Assembly (NCBI GenBank): GCA_947492825.1 | Contig: CANLNT010000002.1 | Span: forward strand, 132,501-196,500 | DNA length: 64,000 nt | From: an uncultured Paracoccaceae bacterium | GTDB taxonomy: Bacteria; Pseudomonadota; Alphaproteobacteria; Rhodobacterales; Rhodobacteraceae | Direction: 5' to 3' | Shown here: positions 18,538 through 26,476 of the stretch, one piece after another | Layout of the letters: every line of letters begins with the position of its first letter | Position numbering within the stretch: position 1 is the first letter of the stretch | Program-made: the position numbers and the translations under genes | The notes under the pieces: generated by a model | Seen by the model: the letters and a program-made list of their open reading frames with translations, nothing else | Told to the model about the DNA's origin: nothing | Databases searched by the model: none

Positions 18538-18663
18538 ATGAAGGTTCGCAACTCCCTCCGCTCGCTCAAGCAGCGCCACCGCGATTGCCGCATCGTGCGC
18601 CGCAAGGGCCGCGTCTATGTGATCAACAAGACGCAGCGCCGGTTCAAAGCCCGCCAGGGCTAA
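18538..18663 (+). CDS. rpmJ: 50S ribosomal protein L36, zinc-free form
   Basis: 41 residues starting [18 protein letters not shown] and ending RRFKARQG. It has only one cysteine, so the zinc ribbon (C-x2-C..C..H) of standard L36 is lost. This C-minus form is the normal single copy in many alphaproteobacteria, as far as I know. AAGGAAG precedes the ATG, and a strong terminator follows. Confidence 0.97.
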   Translation: MKVRNSLRSLKQRHRDCRIVRRKGRVYVINKTQRRFKARQG

Positions 18664-18682
18664 ACCGCCGCGACATCAGATC

Positions 18683-18720
18683 AAAAGGGCCGCACCTTTC
18701 GGGGTGCGGCCCTTTTCTTT
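18683..18720 (+). terminator. Intrinsic terminator of rpmJ
   Basis: A perfect 14-base stem AAAAGGGCCGCACC/GGTGCGGCCCTTTT (18683-18696 with 18703-18716) has loop TTTCGG and is followed by a T-rich tail. Confidence 0.93.
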
Positions 18721-18809
18721 TGCGCAAAACCTGCGGGAATGGCGGGTAGATTGAACAGGCATTTGGCCCTAGGCTGACCGCAATTCAGTTTAAGACAAAG
18801 AGGTCTCTC

Positions 18810-20021
18810 ATGTTCAGCATTCCCAGACACGCCATGATCGCCAGCGCGCTTGCCCTGACCGCCGGGGCCGCACAGGCGCAGGACATCTGCGGCGGGGCCG
18901 GAACCGACGGCACCTGGATTGGCGGCTCAGAGGCCGGGTCAGACATCGCCACCGCTGACGGCTACCGCGAGCAAATGGCCCTGGTGCTCTCGGGCAACCA
19001 GCATGTCTCGCTCTTTACCCTGTCGTCCCCCGCCGATGTCCGGGTCGAGGCTGCGGGCCGCGGCAATGGCGACCCGGCCTTTGACCTGCTGGACGCTGGC
19101 GGCAACATCGTCACCTCTGACGATGATTCGGGCGGCAACGGGGCCGCGCGCGCCGAACTGTCGTTGGATGCGGGCACCTATTGCGTGTCGATGGCCAGCT
19201 ATGACGGCTCTCCGATGACTGCCTTTGTCCGCGTTGGCCTGTCCAACCACGAGGCTCTGACCGCTGGCGTGTCCGACAGCCCATCTGCCAGCCCCGCTGC
19301 TGCATCTGGCAGCTGTGCAGAGGCGCGCCCGCTTGGCACGCTGGATGGCCCTCTGGCCGCATCGGCCAGCGTGAACGAAACCCCGTTCTGGTCGTTCACC
19401 CTTGCGACCGACACCGCAATCTCGGTCACCGCCGCCAATGAAAGCGCCGACCCGGTCATCACCCTGCGCAACGCCGCAGGCGACATCATCGGTGAAAACG
19501 ATGATTTCAACGGCCTCAACAGCCAGTTGGATTTCACCGAAGGTCTGGCAGCCGGTGATTACTGCCTGGAAGTTGCGGCACTGGATGATCAGGACCTGCC
19601 CATTGACGTGGGCGTCGCGGTCTATGACCCGCAAGCTGCGATTGCCGCGCTTTATGCCAGCGGCGAGGCTGCGCCCCCGATGGACGGAACCGTCGCAATC
19701 ACCGATCTGGGCAGCCTGTCAAACCGCCTGCGTACGGACCAGCAAGTCACCGACGCCGCCACATGGTTCAGCTTTGACGTCGCCCAACCCGGCCTTTTGC
19801 TAATCGAGGCGATTGGCGCGGGCAACGGCGTGGACCCTTGGATCGCGCTTTATGACGATCTGGGTCGCCAGATTGCCGTCAACGACGACAGCGCTGGCGG
19901 CCTCGACAGCATGATCGCTGCGCGCGTGACCTCTGGCGGGTTCCTGCTGGCGGTGAAACAACTTGATGCCGGGCAAGGCACCGTGCGCGTCCTGATGGAA
20001 CGCTATATTCCGGCCCCTTGA
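18810..20021 (+). CDS. Exported protein with repeated PPC-like beta-sandwich domains
   Basis: 403 residues with a signal peptide (cleavage likely after AAQA, residue 23). The mature part has three copies of a PPC-like (bacterial pre-peptidase C-terminal) module at about 30-150, 165-275 and 290-400. Each has a hydrophobic strand, then D-x-LL/LYDxxGxxIxxNDDS-type aspartate-rich turns and YCVSM/YCLEV strands; for example DLLDAGGNIVTSDDDSGG and ALYDDLGRQIAVNDDS. No protease domain is attached. Probably a periplasmic or surface binding protein; ligand unknown. Confidence 0.82.
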   Translation: MFSIPRHAMIASALALTAGAAQAQDICGGAGTDGTWIGGSEAGSDIATADGYREQMALVLSGNQHVSLFTLSSPADVRVEAAGRGNGDPAFDLLDAGGNIVTSDDDSGGNGAARAELSLDAGTYCVSMASYDGSPMTAFVRVGLSNHEALTAGVSDSPSASPAAASGSCAEARPLGTLDGPLAASASVNETPFWSFTLATDTAISVTAANESADPVITLRNAAGDIIGENDDFNGLNSQLDFTEGLAAGDYCLEVAALDDQDLPIDVGVAVYDPQAAIAALYASGEAAPPMDGTVAITDLGSLSNRLRTDQQVTDAATWFSFDVAQPGLLLIEAIGAGNGVDPWIALYDDLGRQIAVNDDSAGGLDSMIAARVTSGGFLLAVKQLDAGQGTVRVLMERYIPAP

Positions 20022-20028
20022 CAGGACC

Positions 20029-20054
20029 GGTCAGGCGGTTCCGACCGGCTGACC
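20029..20054 (+). terminator. Hairpin between convergent genes
   Basis: An 11-base stem with one mismatch, GGTCAGGCGGT/ACCGGCTGACC with loop TCCG, lies just after the PPC-protein stop. No T-run is present, so its strength as a terminator is doubtful. Confidence 0.4.
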
Positions 20055-20138
20055 ATCCCTGTCCCAATCCTCTCGGCTGAGGTCAAGCACCAGCAGTCTC
20101 TCACCGATTCCGGCAAATGGCAGCGATGACTGACACGG

Positions 20139-21350
20139 TTATGCCGCATCCTCTGCCCGACGCCAGACCGGGAACGGATCAGGGAAGTCGGGCAACGTGT
20201 CGGGGCCAGCGGCTGCCAGCGCAGGCACCAGACACCCATCAAGCCGCGCCTTCAAGGCTGGCCAGTCGATATTGGCCCCAATGAACACGATCTCTTGGCG
20301 GCGATCACCCCACGGGTCCTGCCAATGGGCCTGAATATACTGACGCGCGCTGTCATGTGTCGGCCAGCGGTCTTCGGGGACTGATGCCCACCACGTGCCC
20401 AGCGGGGTCACGCTCGACAATGCCCCGGCAAGCGAAAATTCGGCGACCCAATTGGGCCGAGTTGCAATCCAGAAATGCCCCTTGGCCCGGATCACGCCCG
20501 GCATATCGCTATTCAGAACCTCCATGATCCGTTCCGGGATGAACGGCTGCCGCGCGCGATAGACGTAAGAGGTTACACCGTATTCTTCGGTTTCCGGTAC
20601 ATGATCGGCAAACCCATAAAGCTCTTTCGCCCACATCGGGTGTTCTTGCGCCTTTTCGAAATCAAACAGACCTGTGTTGAGGATCGCATCAGCCGGCACA
20701 TCCGAATGATTGGTCTCGATGATCTTGGCGTCAGCGTTCAGACTTCGGATGATCTTGCGGGCCGCATCGGTCCGCTCTGGCCCGGCATCTGCGGTCTTGT
20801 TCAGGATCACCACGTCGGCAAATTCGATCTGGTCGGTCAGCAGATGCACTAACGATCGCTCATCCTCGTCGCCCAGAACCTCGCCCCGGTCGTGCAGAAA
20901 ATCATGGCTGGCATAATCCCGCAGCAGGTTCACAGCATCCACGACCGTGACCATCGTGTCGATCTTGGCAACGTCCGACAGGCTGTCACCGCCTTCGTCA
21001 CGAAAATCGAAAGTCGCCGCAACTGGCAACGGTTCAGAGATGCCAGTCGATTCAATCAACAGATAGTCAAAACGCCCCGCATCTGCGAGCTTGCGCACCT
21101 CTTGCAAAAGATCGTCACGCAGCGTGCAGCAGATGCAGCCGTTTGACATCTCGACCAGCGTCTCATCGGTGCGGCTCAGCTCGGTGTCGGCACGGACCAG
21201 ATCAGCGTCGATATTCACTTCGGACATGTCATTCACGATCACGGCAACCCGACGCCCTTCGCGATTGTTCAGCACACGGTTCAACAGGGTGGTCTTACCT
21301 GCGCCCAGAAAACCAGACAGAACAGTGACGGGAAGGCGAGTATCAGTCAT
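20139..21350 (-). CDS. COG0523 (CobW/ZigA-type) GTP-binding metallochaperone 1
   Basis: 403-residue G3E GTPase. P-loop GFLGAGKTT (13-21), the metal-binding CxCC motif in [11 protein letters not shown] near residue 72, and the GTPase switch/NKTA region near 185 are visible, with a long C-terminal CobW_C domain. Zur-controlled members deliver zinc to essential enzymes under starvation. It is second of two such genes, 54 bases after the first and downstream of a Zur-box-like site and znuA, which supports a zinc role. Confidence 0.92.
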   Translation of the reverse strand: MTDTRLPVTVLSGFLGAGKTTLLNRVLNNREGRRVAVIVNDMSEVNIDADLVRADTELSRTDETLVEMSNGCICCTLRDDLLQEVRKLADAGRFDYLLIESTGISEPLPVAATFDFRDEGGDSLSDVAKIDTMVTVVDAVNLLRDYASHDFLHDRGEVLGDEDERSLVHLLTDQIEFADVVILNKTADAGPERTDAARKIIRSLNADAKIIETNHSDVPADAILNTGLFDFEKAQEHPMWAKELYGFADHVPETEEYGVTSYVYRARQPFIPERIMEVLNSDMPGVIRAKGHFWIATRPNWVAEFSLAGALSSVTPLGTWWASVPEDRWPTHDSARQYIQAHWQDPWGDRRQEIVFIGANIDWPALKARLDGCLVPALAAAGPDTLPDFPDPFPVWRRAEDAA

Positions 21351-21404
21351 GGTGGGGTCTCCGATACGATAGGAATTGTGTGGCTCAGCAGAGCCGAAGA
21401 TGCG

Positions 21405-22529
21405 TCATGCATCAGCGTCCTGAGTGGTTGTGGTCTTGCGGTGTTGGCCGGCCCGCAGCAGGCGAAAACTGTCCTGCAACTCTGCCGCCGCCATATCGCG
21501 GCCAATTACAACAATGCGCGAGGTGCGCGGACCGCCAGCCCAAGTATCCAGCGGCACAGGCGGGTTAAAACGCTTTTGCACGCCATGAAACACAAACGGC
21601 TTCTCTATGCCGTCCAGAAAGACGATCCCTTTGGTCCGTAGAATGTTGCTGCCCCGCAGGGCCATCAACGTCTCAAGCCAGCGGTTGAAGTTTTCGTCCT
21701 GTAGCGGTTCGGCAACCTCGACCGAGGCCGAGACGATGCGGTTGTCATGGGGGGCGATCCGGGCCTGCTCCGGTTTGGGGCTCGACAGGCCGGACAGATT
21801 GGCCAACGGGTCAAGCGCGGGTGCGGGCGTCGCTGCAGGCGTGGTCCATGCAATGGCGTCCCGCAACGGTACGTCGCGCCGCAGGCCACTTAGTCCCCAC
21901 ATCCGTGCCGATGCGACAGGTCCCGCATCTTGCGCGATGATCGGCGCAGTGGGGTTCAACCCGCGCAAACGGGCTGTCAGTCCGGTCACCGCGGGGGCAT
22001 CGACCAGATCGGTCTTGCTCAGCAGAATCAGGTCGGCCATCGCCACCTGATTGACGGCCTCGAATTGCGTATCCAGTGTCTCTGGGCCGTTCGCTGCGTC
22101 GACCACTGTCACGACACCATCCATCCGGGTGCTGCGGGCCAGTATCACATCCATCAGCATCGTTTGCAGGATCGGGCCCGGCTCTGCGATACCTGTGGTT
22201 TCGATCACGATCCGATCGAAGTCAAAGCGACCCGCCGCACGCCGTTTCAACATATCAGCGATGGCTTTGGATAAATCCCCCCGGATCGAACAGCACAGGC
22301 AGCCCGATTGCATCAGCACCACGTCATCTTCGACGGCGGCAATCAAATCATGATCCAGCCCCGCTTCGCCGAATTCGTTGACGATCACCGCGATACGCCC
22401 CGATGACGCATCTGCCAGCACCTTGTTCAACAGCGTTGTCTTGCCCGCCCCAAGAAAGCCGGTCAGCAAGGTCACAGGCACACGCAGGTCAGTGGTCGCT
22501 GAGGGGCGGGATGGTGTGTCAGTCGGCAT
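21405..22529 (-). CDS. COG0523 GTP-binding metallochaperone 2
   Basis: 374 residues from ATG 22529, which has GTGGAG upstream. P-loop [15 protein letters not shown], CxCC in SGCLCCSIRGD, LSKTDL for guanine recognition and a C-terminal CobW_C domain are present. It is only distantly alike to its neighbour, so this is an old paralogue pair rather than a fresh duplication. A Zur-box-like site lies 22-39 bases upstream. Probably loads or rations zinc during deficiency. Confidence 0.92.
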   Translation of the reverse strand: MPTDTPSRPSATTDLRVPVTLLTGFLGAGKTTLLNKVLADASSGRIAVIVNEFGEAGLDHDLIAAVEDDVVLMQSGCLCCSIRGDLSKAIADMLKRRAAGRFDFDRIVIETTGIAEPGPILQTMLMDVILARSTRMDGVVTVVDAANGPETLDTQFEAVNQVAMADLILLSKTDLVDAPAVTGLTARLRGLNPTAPIIAQDAGPVASARMWGLSGLRRDVPLRDAIAWTTPAATPAPALDPLANLSGLSSPKPEQARIAPHDNRIVSASVEVAEPLQDENFNRWLETLMALRGSNILRTKGIVFLDGIEKPFVFHGVQKRFNPPVPLDTWAGGPRTSRIVVIGRDMAAAELQDSFRLLRAGQHRKTTTTQDADA

Positions 22530-22550
22530 CTGTTTCTCCACTATCGTTAG

Positions 22551-22568
22551 GTAATATCATAACATAAT
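22551..22568 (-). promoter_or_regulatory. Zur-box-like site before the COG0523 genes
   Basis: GTAATATCA-TAACATAAT matches the alphaproteobacterial Zur consensus (GATATGTTATAACATATC, from memory) at about 12 of 18 positions, with the core TAACATA intact. It lies between znuA and the first GTPase gene, immediately upstream of the latter. Confidence 0.5.
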
Positions 22569-22649
22569 TTGAGAAAAAGACGACAATCCCGAACGGCCGC
22601 AGCGCCGTGGCCGCAACCGAAACGATTGCGTCCACGGCGCAAGCCTTGC

Positions 22650-23885
22650 CTAATGGCAGCCGGCCAGAGTTTTGGCCATGTTGCGGATCACTTGTGCATA
22701 AAGCGCAGAGCCGGGTTCTAGGTCAGCGCCAAGCGGGTCGATCACGGCGGTCTGCGCTTCCGTCCCTTCTAGCACTGTCGCGACAAGACCCGGATTGAAC
22801 TGCGGCTCGGACAAGACGCAGGCCACGTTTTGATCCTGCACTCGCTCTTGAATTTCGGCGATCCGCGCGGGGCTTGGATCAGTTGCGTCGCTGAGCGAGA
22901 TCGCGCCCGCGGCGGGAAAATCGAAATCAACCTCGAAGTACTGATAGGCGTCGTGGAATACCACGAAGTTTTCGCCGCGCACCGGTTCAAGGATCGCATT
23001 CACCTCGGCTGACAGCTCCTCCAGCTCGGCTTTGGCTGCCGTTGCATTGGCGAAATAAGCGCCTGCATTGTCAGGGTCCGCCGCCGACAGCTCTGCTGCG
23101 ATGATGTTCAACCAAGCGGTTGCATTTGTGGGCGACAGCCATGCGTGCGGATCATGTTCCCCATGATCGTGGCCGTCGTGCCCGCCAGCCTCCGCATGAT
23201 CATCATGGTCGTGATCTTCGTGATCATCATTTGCATGCGCGTCGTGATCGTGGTCGTCATGCTTGTCTTCGCCTTCTGCATGATCGTCGTGGTCATCATG
23301 ATCGTGATCATCATGGCCGTCCGCTTCGGCGTGTTCTTTATGGTCATGCTCATCTTCGTCATGGTCATGCGCATCTTCCGCATGCTCATCATGATCGTCG
23401 TGATCATGGTCGTCCTTGTCCTCTGCGTGGTCTTCATGATCATCCTCGGCATGGTCATCGTGATCATCGTGATCGTGCTCATCATGCTCGTCATGCTCGT
23501 CATGATCGTCGTGCTCATGCGCCTCGAACAGCGCGCCTTCGCGGAAATCCAGCAACGTCGTCTCGTCGGCTTCAAGCAAGGACATGACGCTGGCATCGGC
23601 CGCAAGCGTGTCGATCGCGTCTTCCAGCCACGGGGTCAGGTCGTGACCCATCCATACGACGATGTCGGCGTCTTGCAGCGCCGATGCCTCGGACGGGCGC
23701 AGGCTGTATTCATGCGGTGACGCACCGGGGGCGACGATCAGGTCCGGCGTGCCGACGCCCTCCATCACCCGCGCGACCAGTGCATGCACTGGCGCGATGT
23801 CGACGGCCACATTGGGGACATCGGCCATTGCCGTCCCACCCATCAAAGTGGCAATTGCAGAGAGTGAAGCGCGCATTCTGGACAT
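22650..23885 (-). CDS. znuA: Zinc ABC transporter substrate-binding protein with giant His/Asp loop
   Basis: 411 residues: a signal peptide (about 1-21), then the cluster A-I binding fold. Zinc ligands include the His in GASPHEYSLRPS, the His in HDPHAWLSP and the later HDAYQYFE His. Between lobes (about residues 122-250) a charged loop of over 120 residues is almost wholly His, Asp, Glu and Ala in HDDHDEHD-like units. Such loops bind several zinc ions and act as sensor or buffer. ZnuA loops are usually much shorter. It is divergent to zur-znuCB. Confidence 0.95.
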   Translation of the reverse strand: MSRMRASLSAIATLMGGTAMADVPNVAVDIAPVHALVARVMEGVGTPDLIVAPGASPHEYSLRPSEASALQDADIVVWMGHDLTPWLEDAIDTLAADASVMSLLEADETTLLDFREGALFEAHEHDDHDEHDEHDEHDHDDHDDHAEDDHEDHAEDKDDHDHDDHDEHAEDAHDHDEDEHDHKEHAEADGHDDHDHDDHDDHAEGEDKHDDHDHDAHANDDHEDHDHDDHAEAGGHDGHDHGEHDPHAWLSPTNATAWLNIIAAELSAADPDNAGAYFANATAAKAELEELSAEVNAILEPVRGENFVVFHDAYQYFEVDFDFPAAGAISLSDATDPSPARIAEIQERVQDQNVACVLSEPQFNPGLVATVLEGTEAQTAVIDPLGADLEPGSALYAQVIRNMAKTLAGCH

Positions 23886-23897
23886 TGGGAACCCTGT

Positions 23898-23915
23898 GTG
23901 ATTTTATAACGTTAC
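23898..23915. promoter_or_regulatory. Zur-box-like site in the znuA/zur divergent promoter
   Basis: GTGATTTTA-TAACGTTAC keeps the TTATAAC core and dyad symmetry and matches the Zur consensus at about 12 of 18 positions. It is 13 bases from the znuA start and probably controls znuA. Confidence 0.55.
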
Positions 23916-23928
23916 GCGCCTCTTAAAT

Positions 23929-23946
23929 GATATGGAATAACATGAC
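23929..23946. promoter_or_regulatory. Zur-box-like site overlapping the zur start
   Basis: GATATGGAATAACATGAC matches the consensus at about 14 of 18 positions and covers the ATG at 23942. Binding there would block zur-znuC-znuB, giving autoregulation. Confidence 0.55.
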
Positions 23947-24460
23947 AAGTGAGCCTCTTGGCACATCTGCCCCAAAGCCCGCGCCGGTTGGCTTTGAAAA
24001 GCACGACCATGCGGCCTGCGTGGGTCAGGCGCTCAAAGCAGCAGAGACACGCTGCGCTGCCGAAGGCCTGCGGCTGACACCGGTCCGCCGCAAGGTGCTA
24101 GAGATCTTGCTGCAGGAACACCGCGCGCTGGGGGCCTATACGATCCTTGATCTGTTGCGCGACGCGGGCTTTGGCTCGCAACCGCCCGTCGCCTATCGCG
24201 CGCTCGATTTCCTGGCCGAAAACGGCTTTGTCCACAAGATCGAACGGTTGAACGCCTTTGTTGCCTGCGCCCACCCCGGTGAGGCGCATTCCCCCGCATT
24301 CATGATCTGCCGCCTGTGTGATGCCGTGGCCGAGGCCCAGTCAGCACCCGCCAAAGGGTCGCTTGGCGATGCCGCACGCGCGGCCGGGTTCCAGATCGAA
24401 AAAACTGTGGTCGAGGCCGAAGGCGTCTGCCCTGCCTGTGTGGGCAAGATCGACGCATGA
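23942..24460 (+). CDS. zur: Zinc uptake regulator Zur (Fur family)
   Basis: 172 residues from ATG 23942 (MTSEPLG; an in-frame ATG at 23927 adds five residues). The winged helix is at about 45-95 (GLRLTPVRRKVLEILLQEHRALGAY..., recognition helix around QPPVAYRALDFL). The structural zinc motif is CRLC plus CPAC near the C-terminus. Zn-bound Zur represses zinc import. It lies at the head of a three-gene operon with znuC overlapping its stop by four bases. Confidence 0.94.
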   Translation: MTSEPLGTSAPKPAPVGFEKHDHAACVGQALKAAETRCAAEGLRLTPVRRKVLEILLQEHRALGAYTILDLLRDAGFGSQPPVAYRALDFLAENGFVHKIERLNAFVACAHPGEAHSPAFMICRLCDAVAEAQSAPAKGSLGDAARAAGFQIEKTVVEAEGVCPACVGKIDA

Positions 24461-25206
24461 GCCTGATTTCCGTCAAGAACCTGCACATCGCCTACGGTGC
24501 CAATACCGTGCTGCGCAACGTTGCCCTGCATCTTGAACCGGGCGAGATCGTGACGATTGTCGGTCCCAATGGGTCGGGCAAGACCAGCCTTTTGCGGGCG
24601 ATCATCGGTGCAACCCCGCCGGTGACCGGCACGATTGACCTCAAACCGGGGCTTCGGATCGGCTATGTGCCACAGCGGCTGCATATTGATCCGACCCTTC
24701 CGATCACGGTCGAACGGTTCATGCGTCTGACTGGTGGCGTCACCAAAAGCGCCTGCCAATCCGCACTTGACGCTGCTGGCGTTCCCGACCTGCGGACCCG
24801 GCAGATGTCGCAGCTTTCGGGCGGCCAGTTCCAGCGCGTGATGCTGGCCCGCGCGCTGATAAACCAACCCGAAGTCCTGCTGCTGGACGAGGCGACACAG
24901 GGCCTCGATCAACCCGGCTCTGCTGCGTTTTACCGCCAGATCGAGCAGGTCCGCCATGACACTGGCTGTGCCGTCCTGATGATCAGCCATGAACTTCATG
25001 TGGTGATGAGCGCATCTGACCGCGTCGTCTGCCTGAATGGCCACGTCTGCTGCGAAGGCGCCCCTGCGGTTGTCGCCTCTGCGCCGGAATACCGCGCGCT
25101 CTTTGGGACGGGCACAGGCGGGGCGCTGGCGCTTTACCGGCACGACCATGACCATGACCATGACCATGATCACAGCCACAACCACAGCCACGAGGCCGCC
25201 GAATAA
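24457..25206 (+). CDS. znuC: Zinc ABC transporter ATP-binding protein
   Basis: 249 residues: Walker A GPNGSGKTS, signature LSGGQFQRV, Walker B VLLLDEATQGLD and a switch His in MISHELHVV. The last 20 or so residues are a His/Asp tail (about 228-245), possibly a cytoplasmic zinc-binding tail. The ATG overlaps the zur stop (ATGA), and its TAA overlaps the znuB ATG by one base, so all three genes are translationally coupled. Confidence 0.96.
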   Translation: MSLISVKNLHIAYGANTVLRNVALHLEPGEIVTIVGPNGSGKTSLLRAIIGATPPVTGTIDLKPGLRIGYVPQRLHIDPTLPITVERFMRLTGGVTKSACQSALDAAGVPDLRTRQMSQLSGGQFQRVMLARALINQPEVLLLDEATQGLDQPGSAAFYRQIEQVRHDTGCAVLMISHELHVVMSASDRVVCLNGHVCCEGAPAVVASAPEYRALFGTGTGGALALYRHDHDHDHDHDHSHNHSHEAAE

Positions 25207-26009
25207 TGCTTGATGACTTCATGACACGCGCCATGCTTGCAGGCGTCGGTGTGGCCTTTGCGGCGGCCCCATTGGGCTGTTTCGTCGTCTGGCGGCGCAT
25301 GGCCTATTTCGGCGACGCCACCGCCCATGCCGCGATCCTTGGGGTGGCCCTGTCATTGGCGTTCGAGGCGTCGATCTTCCCCGGCGTGTTGCTGGTGGCG
25401 CTGATCATGGCGCTGACCGTGACACTTCTTGCCGGGCGCGGCTATGCGATGGACACGCTTCTCGGGGTGCTGGCGCATTCCGCACTCGCCTTTGGTCTGG
25501 TCGCGGTGTCGTTTCTGTCGGGCGTTCGCATTGACCTGATGGCCTACCTTTTCGGTGACATCCTTGCGGTGTCGCGCACCGATCTGCTGGTGATCTGGGG
25601 TGGTGCCGCGCTGGTCGTGGCGCTGATCCTGTGGCGCTGGACGGCACTTCTGACCTCGACCCTGAACGAGGAACTGGCCTATGCCAGCGGCCTCAACCCC
25701 AAGCGCGAACAGCTTGTGCTGACCCTGGCGTTGGCGATCACGGTTGCCGTCGCGATCAAGGTGGTCGGTGTCCTGCTGATCGCCGCGATGCTGATCATCC
25801 CCGCCGCTGCCGCACGTGGTCTTGCCCGCACGCCAGAGGCGATGGCCGCCATCGCCGCGGCCATTGGGGCGATCTCTGCCATCTCGGGGCTGCAGGGCGC
25901 TTATGTCTTTGACACCCCCGCCGGACCCACAATCGTCTGCGTTGCCGCGGTGATCTTTGCCTTGCTCAACATCATCGGCTGGCAAGGCACGGGGCGCGCG
26001 CGCCGCTAA
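25206..26009 (+). CDS. znuB: Zinc ABC transporter permease
   Basis: 267 residues of an ABC-3 family permease with 7-8 membrane segments. Conserved elements include GVAFAAAPLGCFVVWRRMAYFGDATAHAAILGVAL near the N-terminus and the Ala-rich coupling segment around residue 190 (AAMLIIPAAAARGLA). It completes the high-affinity zinc importer with ZnuA and ZnuC. Its stop overlaps the convergent acetyltransferase gene by four bases. Confidence 0.96.
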   Translation: MLDDFMTRAMLAGVGVAFAAAPLGCFVVWRRMAYFGDATAHAAILGVALSLAFEASIFPGVLLVALIMALTVTLLAGRGYAMDTLLGVLAHSALAFGLVAVSFLSGVRIDLMAYLFGDILAVSRTDLLVIWGGAALVVALILWRWTALLTSTLNEELAYASGLNPKREQLVLTLALAITVAVAIKVVGVLLIAAMLIIPAAAARGLARTPEAMAAIAAAIGAISAISGLQGAYVFDTPAGPTIVCVAAVIFALLNIIGWQGTGRARR

Positions 26010-26476
26010 AGCGCCTTGGACAAAACCTGCCAGTCCAGCCCGGCATCATCCGTCACAACGTATTGCGCCACCCAGTTGCGGCGCAGAAGCAGGCCCTGCG
26101 CGCGGCGGGTGGTGGCATAAATGGCATTGGCACCGGACTGGGTGGCATGGGCTTCTGCTGCGGCGACCAGCGCGGTGCCAATGCCGCTCTGGCGTGCGTT
26201 AGCTGCGACCGCCAACCCGATCAGCCAAGGACCAGTCGCGGCGTCTGTTGCGCCAAAGCTCTGGGCGTCAAGGGTCGCCGTGCCGACCACCCCACCGCCC
26301 AGCGCAGCAAAGCCAATCGGCAACCCCGTGGTCCTGCTGCGCGCCGCGACATCGGCCGCGGCATCACCCCTGCCTCCCGGCCCATAGTAGTCCGGCCACG
26401 TCATACGCAGCAGGTCCGCCACGGCGCCCTGCTGCGCAGGAACTTCGGCCAGCGGCGCAATCCTAACGGAAGGCAT
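26006..26476 (-). CDS. GNAT-family N-acetyltransferase
   Basis: 156 residues from ATG 26476. The acetyl-CoA-binding motif A is LIGLAVAANARQSGIGTALVAAAEAHA (about 83-109; Gln/Arg-x-x-Gly-x-Gly/Ala core RQSGIGT). The substrate is unknown. Its 5' end overlaps the upstream peptidoglycan-binding gene by 14 bases, suggesting cotranscription with it. Confidence 0.88.
   Translation of the reverse strand: MPSVRIAPLAEVPAQQGAVADLLRMTWPDYYGPGGRGDAAADVAARSRTTGLPIGFAALGGGVVGTATLDAQSFGATDAATGPWLIGLAVAANARQSGIGTALVAAAEAHATQSGANAIYATTRRAQGLLLRRNWVAQYVVTDDAGLDWQVLSKAL

Noticed and set aside
23120-23720. Long open frames opposite the znuA His/Asp loop
   Set aside because: They are translations of the low-complexity HD-coding repeat on the other strand, giving Met/Ile/Val or His/Arg runs, and lie fully inside a clear ZnuA gene.
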